Below are positions 6,322 through 12,049 of a stretch of DNA of 12,049 nt, in pieces; the first letter of the stretch is position 1, and the number at the start of each line of letters is the position of its first letter. The notes under the pieces were generated by a model, which saw nothing but the letters and a program-made list of their open reading frames with translations, searched no databases and had not been told where the DNA came from. The DNA is from Desulfobacteraceae bacterium. Its GTDB lineage: Bacteria > Desulfobacterota > Desulfobacteria > Desulfobacterales > Desulfobacteraceae. The translations under genes and the position numbers were made by a program. The stretch lies in assembly GCA_030638935.1 (NCBI GenBank), contig DAOWDR010000657.1, positions 1 through 12,049 on the forward strand, read 5' to 3'.

Positions 6322-8330
6322 TCAATCAACAGCAGGGACTGATCCTTCAGGTTTTTCAGCATTCCTGCTGAAACACTTCCTAAAAGCCATTGTTTAATCC
6401 CGGAAAGTCCCCGTTTTCCCATAACAATGGTTCCATATCTTTGGTTTTGAATAATTGTGATGAGGGTTGGGACCACCTGATTTTTTGTAAAAATCAGGTC
6501 GATGGGGATATTTTTTCCCAATCCCACAATTTTTTTTAATTCATTCCAACGCTGTTTCTCATGACCGGATCTTCCTTTCATCACATGGACAAAATGAAAG
6601 CTAAATTTTTTTTTCCCCATAAGGGTTTTCTTAAGGAATATCATCACCAAAAGAGTGGCATCGGAAAGATCTACCGGCACCATTACCCTGCGGGGGTGAT
6701 TATTGGTGCTAAGATGCACCAAGGTTTTGCTGCGCTCTTTGTAGAGCAAACGTCTACGCCAGGGTTGATCCTGGTTTGAACAAATGAAAATCAGTCCATG
6801 GTTGCCATGGTCAATTTCATGGCGAACTGCTTTTTCCCAGTTGTCCTTGGATTCCCTGACAATATAATGGCTGGGTGTATCGGAAAATCCCATGGGGTCC
6901 AGCTTATTTTTAGTCCATTGTATAAAATTTTGTTGGGCCAAATGGAAATCCGGGTCTTCAAATATTTCCTGGAGAAACAAAATTGTTGGATAGGATCTAT
7001 CCTTTTTTCTCTGGACAAGAAGAGGCAGAGAATTTTTAAAAACCTGAATATCCCTTATATCCGAAATAATCCATAACGCCCTGTAATTCCGTGTTAAAAG
7101 TTTATGTTCAAGTTCCGTCCTTTTCCTAAGTAATTTAGGCCAGCGACTACAATTAAACCCTTTTTCCAGCACAACCTGTTTAAGACATTGGTTACAATTA
7201 AGGCACTCAATGATCTTTTTGCCGGGATTTTTGGCTTTTGCTATCCACCCGGGATCGGCCCTAAGGGGGCGACCCAGGCCAATGAGATCTGATATGCCTT
7301 GGCGGAGCAAGTTTTCGGCAATTAAAGGAGTTGCTATTTTTCCGGCTATGATTGTAGGAATATTGACCTGGGCCGTGAGCTGTTCCATCTCATCTTTGAG
7401 ATATGCCGACCTTGCCGTCATTTTTAATGCCCCGGATGAAAACAATGAATTATAGGTGCCTGCTGATCCGGAAAGATAGACAACCCCTTCTTTTTCCAAC
7501 ATCCGGGCAAAGGCCAGGGCTTCAGGCAGATGGATACCGTCGGGCACCCATTCCTGGAGAATAAGTCTGAAACCCATTGGAAAATCTTTCGGTAGTTTCT
7601 TTTTCGCCGCCCTTATTATTTCAAGGGGAAATTCTGTCCGGCTTTTAAAATCGTATCCAAAACCAGATTCTGCTCTATTGGTAAAAGGCGAAAAATATTG
7701 ACACAAAAGGTATCCGTTTGCCCCATGGAATTCCACCATATCAAAGCCGGCCTTATACGCCCTGAAAGCTGCTGCTGCAAAATCATTGATCACTCTTTGC
7801 CTGTCTTCACTTGTCATTGCATACCGCCAGGTTTTAACCTGGTTGAGAAAATTTTTTGTCAGACTAAAGCGTTGCTCAAAAGGGAAAAATTCCATAAAGC
7901 CCTTTAATGACTCCACGTTAAAGGACAGGTTTGAACTTGTTATGGGTGATGGCAACAGGGGTTGGGCTGTTCTGGCAAACCGGCCTGCATGGTTTAGTTG
8001 AAGGCAGGCAAAAGAACCTTTTTGTTTGATGGCCTTTGCCAGTTTACCCAAGCCCGGGATAAATTCGTCCCGGTCTGCCCTAAGGTTGAATTCAGATACC
8101 TGCCCATCCTGGGAAACAGCTGTATTTGCGACGATGACCATCCCCGGGCCGGAATTGGCAAGCCCGGCATAAAAGTTGATCATCCATGAACTTACACGGC
8201 CATCCCTGTGGGCAAACCCTGTATGCACGGGCAGAGCAATCACACGGTTCTTAATTAGACATTTTCCCACCTTTAATGGGCTGAATAAATAGGGATATTC
8301 TTTAGTATTATCTATTTTAACCTGATCCAT
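6318..8330 (-). CDS. Old-Yellow-Enzyme-type NADH:flavin oxidoreductase fused to universal stress protein domain(s)
   Basis: A 670-residue fusion. Residues 10-370 form an FMN-binding TIM barrel of the OYE/2,4-dienoyl-CoA reductase group, with HAGR at 114-117 and HGANGYL at 202-208 followed by a QYFSPFTNRAE segment. Next comes a four-Cys cluster at C376, C379, C382 and C394, where dienoyl-CoA reductases bind a 4Fe-4S cluster. The FAD/NADPH domain of those enzymes is missing. Instead, about 400-545 resembles a degenerate Usp fold and about 546-670 is a clear Usp domain, starting with VMVPVD and ending with the nucleotide motif G638-x2-G641-x9-G651-S652. I chose ATG 8330; the frame extends two codons to a TTG at 8336. 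A likely role is reduction of an activated C=C bond, with nucleotide or stress sensing by the tail; the substrate is unknown. Confidence 0.87.
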   Translation of the reverse strand: MDQVKIDNTKEYPYLFSPLKVGKCLIKNRVIALPVHTGFAHRDGRVSSWMINFYAGLANSGPGMVIVANTAVSQDGQVSEFNLRADRDEFIPGLGKLAKAIKQKGSFACLQLNHAGRFARTAQPLLPSPITSSNLSFNVESLKGFMEFFPFEQRFSLTKNFLNQVKTWRYAMTSEDRQRVINDFAAAAFRAYKAGFDMVEFHGANGYLLCQYFSPFTNRAESGFGYDFKSRTEFPLEIIRAAKKKLPKDFPMGFRLILQEWVPDGIHLPEALAFARMLEKEGVVYLSGSAGTYNSLFSSGALKMTARSAYLKDEMEQLTAQVNIPTIIAGKIATPLIAENLLRQGISDLIGLGRPLRADPGWIAKAKNPGKKIIECLNCNQCLKQVVLEKGFNCSRWPKLLRKRTELEHKLLTRNYRALWIISDIRDIQVFKNSLPLLVQRKKDRSYPTILFLQEIFEDPDFHLAQQNFIQWTKNKLDPMGFSDTPSHYIVRESKDNWEKAVRHEIDHGNHGLIFICSNQDQPWRRRLLYKERSKTLVHLSTNNHPRRVMVPVDLSDATLLVMIFLKKTLMGKKKFSFHFVHVMKGRSGHEKQRWNELKKIVGLGKNIPIDLIFTKNQVVPTLITIIQNQRYGTIVMGKRGLSGIKQWLLGSVSAGMLKNLKDQSLLLID

Positions 8331-8373
8331 GATCAATTTTTCTTTATCATTTTTTATAAACAGTTTATTGTAT

Positions 8374-8402
8374 ATTGTAGCTTACAGTTGCGATATTGGA
8401 AA
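8374..8402 (-). promoter_or_regulatory. Candidate promoter for the OYE-Usp gene in the divergent 94-base gap
   Basis: Reading the minus strand, TTTCCA (8402-8397) and TACAAT (8379-8374) are 17 bases apart, with four and five of six matches to the sigma-70 consensus. The predicted start is near 8367, leaving about 37 bases to ATG 8330. A second TACAAT lies just downstream. For the divergent SDR gene only a poorer pair, TTGTAT (8368-8373) and GATATT (8392-8397), was found on the plus strand. Confidence 0.3.
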
Positions 8403-8424
8403 GCAGTTGTTTTACGGAGGCGAA

Positions 8425-9513
8425 ATGAGGCATACAATCCTTGTCACTGGTGCATCAGGTTTTTTGGGATCTGCTCTTTGCGTGGACCTTGCCCGGGACC
8501 ACAACATCATCGGACTTTATAGACGTCCCATTCCCGAAAAACTAAGAAAGGCCGCACCCCTTGTTCAATGGGAAAGATCAGATGTTGAAGACAGAGACTG
8601 CCTTGACTGGATTTTTAGGCAGAATGCTCTAAGGGGACGGCCCATAGATTATGTGATCCACTTTGCAGCCTATGTTGGTTTTAAAAAAAAATGGCAGGAT
8701 GAACACAGCGATACCAATGTGATCGGCACCCAAAATATCATAGAAGCCTCCAATGACGCCGGCGTAAAACGAATCCTTTTTGCAGGAAGCATTGCCGCAC
8801 TTGATCCCCTTCCTTCGGGCAAAGTTTTAACTGAAAAATCATTGGCAGGCGGAGAAATTGCCTATGCAAAAAGCAAAGCTCTGGGTGAAAAATTGCTTTT
8901 TGAAAATTCACACAGAATTCCGGCCGTGGTGTTACGGCTTGGCGGTGTTTTTACGGATTGGTGTGAACTTCCCCCATTGTTCAGTATCATGAAAATGTGG
9001 AGTAAACCATTTATAGGACGAATGATGCCGGGACAGGGCATGTCGGGTTTTCCCTATATCCATCGCAGGGATGTGGTGGATATTGTAAGAAAAATCATTG
9101 AAAAAGATAAAAGGCTATCGCATTTTGAAACCCTTTTTGCATCCCCCAGCGGTTGTACCTATCAAAAGGAGTTGTTTCCCATCATTCGCAGGGAATCCAA
9201 TGAAAATTTTTCCATAAAGCCATTACATGTCTCATTACCTTTTACCAGAATAGCCTTGCATGGAAAGTATTTTTTTAACACCCTGATAAACAAAAACACC
9301 TATGAACGTTCCTGGATGATCGATTATGCAGATCGCCCCCTTGTGGTGGACACAAGCTATACCCAAAAAAAACTGGCCTGGAACCCAAGGCCAGGGCTGC
9401 ATATCATTGAACGCCTTCCCATCCTGTTACAAAATTTAATTTGTCACCACAACCCCTGGTACAGGCGCAACATAAAACGGAATGACCAGAAATATGAATA
9501 TAATGCAGATTAA
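8425..9513 (+). CDS. NAD(P)-dependent extended short-chain dehydrogenase / epimerase-like protein
   Basis: A 362-residue cytoplasmic protein of the extended SDR (NAD-dependent epimerase/dehydratase, 3-beta-HSD-like) family. The N-terminal cofactor motif TGASGFLG has glycines at 9, 12 and 15. The catalytic Tyr-Lys pair is Y147-x3-K151 in AYAKSKA, with a serine in FAGSIAAL upstream. The C-terminal part carries the substrate site and ends in a basic tail (WYRRNIKRN). The start is ATG 8425, directly after GGAGG at 8416-8420; the frame stays open to 8329, but that 32-residue extension is unlike the family and has no ribosome site. It is divergent from the OYE-Usp gene, so they could share regulation. 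The substrate could be a nucleotide sugar, sterol-like or isoprenoid alcohol; it cannot be told. Confidence 0.9.
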   Translation: MRHTILVTGASGFLGSALCVDLARDHNIIGLYRRPIPEKLRKAAPLVQWERSDVEDRDCLDWIFRQNALRGRPIDYVIHFAAYVGFKKKWQDEHSDTNVIGTQNIIEASNDAGVKRILFAGSIAALDPLPSGKVLTEKSLAGGEIAYAKSKALGEKLLFENSHRIPAVVLRLGGVFTDWCELPPLFSIMKMWSKPFIGRMMPGQGMSGFPYIHRRDVVDIVRKIIEKDKRLSHFETLFASPSGCTYQKELFPIIRRESNENFSIKPLHVSLPFTRIALHGKYFFNTLINKNTYERSWMIDYADRPLVVDTSYTQKKLAWNPRPGLHIIERLPILLQNLICHHNPWYRRNIKRNDQKYEYNAD

Positions 9514-9516
9514 TTT

Positions 9517-9537
9517 GAAAATCATCAAATGATTTTC
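9517..9537. repeat. Perfect 9-bp hairpin just after the SDR stop codon
   Basis: GAAAATCAT (9517-9525), loop CAA, then ATGATTTTC (9529-9537) form a perfect stem three bases after the SDR stop. It is AT-rich and is followed by TGCTTGAC, not a T run, so it is at best a weak terminator; it may instead protect the 3' end of the mRNA or act as an operator for the promoter-like site right after it. Confidence 0.45.
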
Positions 9538-9540
9538 TGC

Positions 9541-9569
9541 TTGACTTGAACTCTTTATTTTCATAAAAA
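9541..9569 (+). promoter_or_regulatory. Candidate promoter for the Cys-rich protein/ATPase pair
   Basis: TTGACT at 9541-9546 (five of six matches) and TAAAAA at 9564-9569 (four of six) are 17 bases apart in the 161-base gap before the Cys-rich gene. The leader would be about 100 bases, with nothing else recognisable except the AGAGGAAG ribosome site near 9662. This is pattern matching in AT-rich DNA. Confidence 0.3.
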
Positions 9570-9674
9570 AAATAGACAAGCTCACGGTTCAACTTAGCAG
9601 TATCGGTAATTCTCTGACGATGGGTTTGTATATTTCTATAGATTTCAACCTTAATTCCAACAGAGGAAGAATCC

Positions 9675-9971
9675 ATGGATAAAGACAAAAAAATTCTTTT
9701 GCCAGAACCCCCCGATGATAAATTTACCATCAGATGCCCAAGATTGGGCCATCAAATCAATTACCCCTACTGCCGGTCTGAAAACAATGGTCTTCCCTGC
9801 TTTAAAACCCTTGACTGCTGGTACACCCATTTTGATGTGCAGGTCTGTCTTAGGGATCAATTAACCCAAGATGATTTTAAAAAAATATTTGAAAATAAAA
9901 CTGCACCCAAAATTTTATCCCTGGTTGACCTGATTGAACAAGCCAGGCAGGGTAAAGAAGTCTCCACTTGA
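9675..9971 (+). CDS. Conserved Cys-rich small protein of unknown function
   Basis: A 98-residue soluble protein. The centre holds four spaced cysteines, C21-x11-C33-x8-C42-x5-C48, with a fifth at C58 and histidines H26 and H52, in the sequence style CPRLGHQ ... YCRSEN ... PCF ... DCWYTHF. That arrangement suggests a metal site (zinc or an Fe-S cluster). I recall similar proteins in sulfate-reducing bacteria, without known function. The C-terminal third is a charged helix region (about 62-95). The ATG is preceded by AGAGGAAG at good spacing. Its stop TGA overlaps the TTG start of the ATPase gene, so the two products are probably made together. Confidence 0.8.
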   Translation: MDKDKKILLPEPPDDKFTIRCPRLGHQINYPYCRSENNGLPCFKTLDCWYTHFDVQVCLRDQLTQDDFKKIFENKTAPKILSLVDLIEQARQGKEVST

Positions 9972-10696
9972 TTTATCTGAAACAGGCAAATATCTTTTCG
10001 AAAAAATTCCCTGTCCTGGATGCCTATCCCTTTAATCTTAAAATTTTACAACACACGGATTATATTAAATTTTGCAGGGGCATCACTTTTTTTATCGGTG
10101 AAAACGGTACCGGCAAATCCACCCTGCTCAAAGCCCTTGCCATCAGAAGCGGAATTCACATCTGGCAGGAGGAATTCAATTTAAGGATGAAAAAAAATCC
10201 CCATGAAGAGGAGCTGTATAAACATATTGGCCTTCAATGGGAAAATGGTCCAATGCCGGGATCATACTTTGGATCACAGATTTTTTCCCATTTTGCGAAA
10301 AATCTTGAAGAATGGGCTATCAATGATCCGGCCATGTTGGAATATTTCGGCGGGAAATCTCTTATCACCCAGTCCCATGGTCAGTCTCTCATGTCATATT
10401 TTTCGTCAAGATATACCCTGGAAGGCTTATATTTTCTTGATGAACCAGAAACAGCCTTGTCCCCTTCCTCCCTGATCGATCTTTTAAATCTGCTGATCAA
10501 AATTAACAAAAATGGTCATGCACAGTTCATTATAGCAACCCATTCTCCCTTCCTGATGGCCTGCCCGGATTCATTAATTTATACCTTTGATAATAAAGAG
10601 ATTGAACCCATAACCTATAAAGATACCCAATACTATAAACTCTATAAAAATTTTATGAACAATCCCGGTGAATTCGTAAAAGAGGTGCCCATATGA
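9968..10696 (+). CDS. AAA/ABC-type ATPase (stand-alone predicted ATPase)
   Basis: A 242-residue soluble ATPase with the ABC-ATPase order of motifs. Walker A GENGTGKST is at 44-52, a signature-like SHGQS at 136-140, Walker B LYFLDEPE with D158-E159, and the switch histidine H192 in IIATHSPFL. The set recalls the short predicted ATPases of COG3910, where I remember SHGES in the signature; here E is replaced by Q. There is no transmembrane segment or permease beside it, so it is not a standard transporter. The start is TTG at 9968, sharing bases with the preceding TGA (TTGA overlap). The next methionine in frame comes after Walker A, so a later start would break the protein. The role is unknown; the coupled Cys-rich protein is the obvious partner candidate. 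Confidence 0.85.
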   Translation: MIYLKQANIFSKKFPVLDAYPFNLKILQHTDYIKFCRGITFFIGENGTGKSTLLKALAIRSGIHIWQEEFNLRMKKNPHEEELYKHIGLQWENGPMPGSYFGSQIFSHFAKNLEEWAINDPAMLEYFGGKSLITQSHGQSLMSYFSSRYTLEGLYFLDEPETALSPSSLIDLLNLLIKINKNGHAQFIIATHSPFLMACPDSLIYTFDNKEIEPITYKDTQYYKLYKNFMNNPGEFVKEVPI

Positions 10697-10731
10697 GGGG
10701 CAATTTTTTTTATAGTTAGAGTAAGGCGTTT

Positions 10732-10753
10732 TTTATTAATTTCCATTAATAAA
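10732..10753. repeat. Perfect 9-bp inverted repeat abutting the trpB ribosome site
   Basis: TTTATTAAT (10732-10740), spacer TTCC, and ATTAATAAA (10745-10753) make a perfect dyad in the 66-base gap before trpB. Its right arm ends inside the AAAGGAGG ribosome site (10751-10758). As DNA it could be an operator; as RNA it could modestly mask the ribosome site. The stem is all A-T, so RNA stability would be low, which favours the operator reading. A TATAGT at 10711-10716 could be a -10 box, but no matching -35 was found. Confidence 0.45.
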
Positions 10754-10762
10754 GGAGGAGTT

Positions 10763-12049
10763 ATGAGGACCAAAAAGTTTATGTTATCAGATCAGGACAT
10801 GCCCAGACAATGGTACAACATCATGGCAGACCTTCCCAATGGCATGGAGCCGCCTCTTCATCCCGGTACCGGACAGCCCTGCGGACCTGATGATCTTGCC
10901 CCCATCTTCCCCATGAACCTCATTGAACAGGAAATGAGTACCCAAAGATGGATTGATATCCCCGAAGAAATCCTGGATAAATATGCTATTTGGCGACCCT
11001 CTCCTCTGTTTCGGGCCTACAATCTTGAAAAAGCCCTTGATACCCCTGCAAAAATCTATTTTAAAAATGAAGGGGTAAGCCCCGCCGGGAGTCACAAGCC
11101 CAATACAGCCATTGCCCAGGCCTATTATAATAAAATGGCCGGTACCAAAAAAATCACCACGGAAACCGGGGCCGGCCAGTGGGGCAGTGCCCTTGCCATG
11201 TGCTGTTCATTCTTTGGTATTGAATGCAAGGTGTTCATGGTTAAAATTTCCTATAATCAAAAGCCCTACCGCCGTCTGATGATGGAAACCTGGGGAGCCA
11301 ATTGTACGGCAAGCCCCAGCACTGAAACAAAGGCCGGCCGGTCAATTCTGGAAAGAGATCCTGATTGTCCGGGCAGTCTTGGAATGGCCATCAGCGAGGC
11401 CGTTGAAGAGGCTGTTACCTCTGAAAACACCAAATATGCCCTGGGCAGTGTGCTTAACCATGTCATGATCCACCAGAGCATCATAGGCCTTGAAGCCAAG
11501 AAACAGATGGAAATGGCTGGAGACTATCCCGATGTCATCATCGGCAGCGCAGGCGGAGGAAGTAATTTTGCAGGCCTTTCCTTCCCCTTTGCCCTGGATA
11601 AAATAAACGGCCAAGATATTGACATCATTGCCGTGGAACCGACTTCCTGTCCCACCCTGACAAGGGGGCCCTTTGCCTATGACTTTGGAGATACAGTACA
11701 GATGACACCTTTGCTGCCCATGCACACCCTGGGTCATAATTTTGTACCTGCGCCCATCCATGCAGGCGGATTGCGGTATCATGGAATGGCACCAATTGTC
11801 AGCCAGCTCATTCTGGACGGCATTATCCGGCCCGAATCCATACACCAAATGGAAACCTTTAAGGCAGGCATGACCTTTGCCCGGTCCGAAGGATATATCT
11901 CTGCTCCTGAATGCAACCATGCCGTTGCCATGACCATTCGCGAAGCACTTAAGGCCAAGGAAGAGGGCAAGGAAAAAACCATATTGTTTAATTGGAGTGG
12001 TCATGGCCTTGTGGATCTTGCCGCCTATGAAGGTTTCTTCAGGGGTAAA
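10763..12049 (+). CDS. trpB: TrpB2-type tryptophan synthase beta chain (3' end outside window)
   Basis: PLP-dependent enzyme that joins indole and serine to form tryptophan. The visible 429 residues run to the last base with no stop; the family is about 430-460 residues, so only a short tail is missing. The long N-terminal region with PLHPGTGQP and LIEQEMSTQRWIDIPEE marks the TrpB2 (COG1350) subgroup, not the TrpA-partnered TrpB1. The PLP lysine is K112 in GSHKPNT, the TETGAGQWG substrate loop follows, and the phosphate-binding loop GSAGGGSN is at 261-268. The ATG follows an excellent AAAGGAGG site. No trpA or other trp gene is visible, fitting a stand-alone role such as indole salvage. No in-frame stop occurs between the start and the window end. 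Confidence 0.93.
   Translation, partial: MRTKKFMLSDQDMPRQWYNIMADLPNGMEPPLHPGTGQPCGPDDLAPIFPMNLIEQEMSTQRWIDIPEEILDKYAIWRPSPLFRAYNLEKALDTPAKIYFKNEGVSPAGSHKPNTAIAQAYYNKMAGTKKITTETGAGQWGSALAMCCSFFGIECKVFMVKISYNQKPYRRLMMETWGANCTASPSTETKAGRSILERDPDCPGSLGMAISEAVEEAVTSENTKYALGSVLNHVMIHQSIIGLEAKKQMEMAGDYPDVIIGSAGGGSNFAGLSFPFALDKINGQDIDIIAVEPTSCPTLTRGPFAYDFGDTVQMTPLLPMHTLGHNFVPAPIHAGGLRYHGMAPIVSQLILDGIIRPESIHQMETFKAGMTFARSEGYISAPECNHAVAMTIREALKAKEEGKEKTILFNWSGHGLVDLAAYEGFFRGK

Noticed and set aside
8331..8336. TTG start two codons upstream for the OYE-Usp gene
   Set aside because: ATG 8330 is in the same frame only two codons later and is the more usual start codon.
8329..8424. N-terminal extension of the SDR gene by 32 codons
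   Set aside because: The extension has no ribosome site, is unlike the family, and runs through the divergent promoter gap; GGAGG directly precedes ATG 8425 where the TGASGFLG fold begins.
10787..11095. Minus-strand 102-codon open frame over the trpB start
   Set aside because: Antisense to conserved TrpB2 sequence, with no ribosome site or recognisable product.
11342..12004. Long minus-strand open frame (220 codons) inside the end of trpB
   Set aside because: It lies fully antisense to a strongly supported TrpB2 frame and its translation resembles no family; it is a codon-bias shadow.

Overview
The window most likely comes from a mesophilic, anaerobic member of the Desulfobacterota, close to the Desulfobacteraceae (Desulfobacula/Desulfobacter type). 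This is inferred from the composition (AT-leaning, rich in A and T tracts), from the protein styles (DsrE-family protein, TrpB2, a deltaproteobacterial-type Cys-rich 98-residue protein, an FAD reductase with a GCNFCAG motif) and above all from an apparent selenocysteine codon. No 16S or other decisive marker is present, so the taxonomy is an inference. Both ends cut through genes: ftsY on the left and a TrpB2-type trpB on the right. No stretch over 300 bases lacks a gene. No RNA gene, insertion sequence, phage gene or CRISPR array was seen.

Layout. Bases 1-3248, plus strand: the end of ftsY, a LysE/RhtB-type exporter, a membrane Cache-GGDEF diguanylate cyclase, and a GNAT acetyltransferase overlapping the cyclase end. 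Bases 3361-3777: an NTF2/SnoaL-like protein. Bases 3920-6321: a DsrE-family gene with an in-frame UGA, followed after 5 bases by a large FAD oxidoreductase of the geranylgeranyl-reductase-like class. Bases 6318-8330, minus strand: an Old-Yellow-Enzyme-type flavoprotein fused to universal stress protein domains, meeting the previous gene tail to tail with a 4-base overlap. Bases 8425-9513, plus strand: an extended SDR (epimerase-like), divergent from the flavoprotein. Bases 9675-10696: a Cys-rich small protein whose stop overlaps the start of an ABC-type ATPase. Bases 10763-end: TrpB2.

The most notable feature is the DsrE-family gene. A conventional reading stops it at 4157-4159, yet the frame continues for 38 more sense codons to a natural stop at 4274-4276. 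The UGA falls where I recall DsrE relatives carrying the first Cys of a CxxC motif, giving U80-Ile-Pro-C83. A small hairpin with a G/GU-containing loop starts 17 bases after the UGA and matches the form of a bacterial SECIS. The gene is therefore best read as a 118-residue selenoprotein, not a 79-residue protein or a pseudogene. Its tight spacing to a TTG-started FAD oxidoreductase suggests co-translation and possibly a shared redox task.

A second point of interest is the fusion of an OYE-type flavin reductase with C-terminal Usp domains, including an intact Usp nucleotide-binding motif. With the neighbouring FAD reductase and SDR, it makes 3.9-9.5 kb a redox-rich neighbourhood, perhaps acting on lipids or isoprenoids. 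That pathway is inference; no substrate can be read from the sequence.
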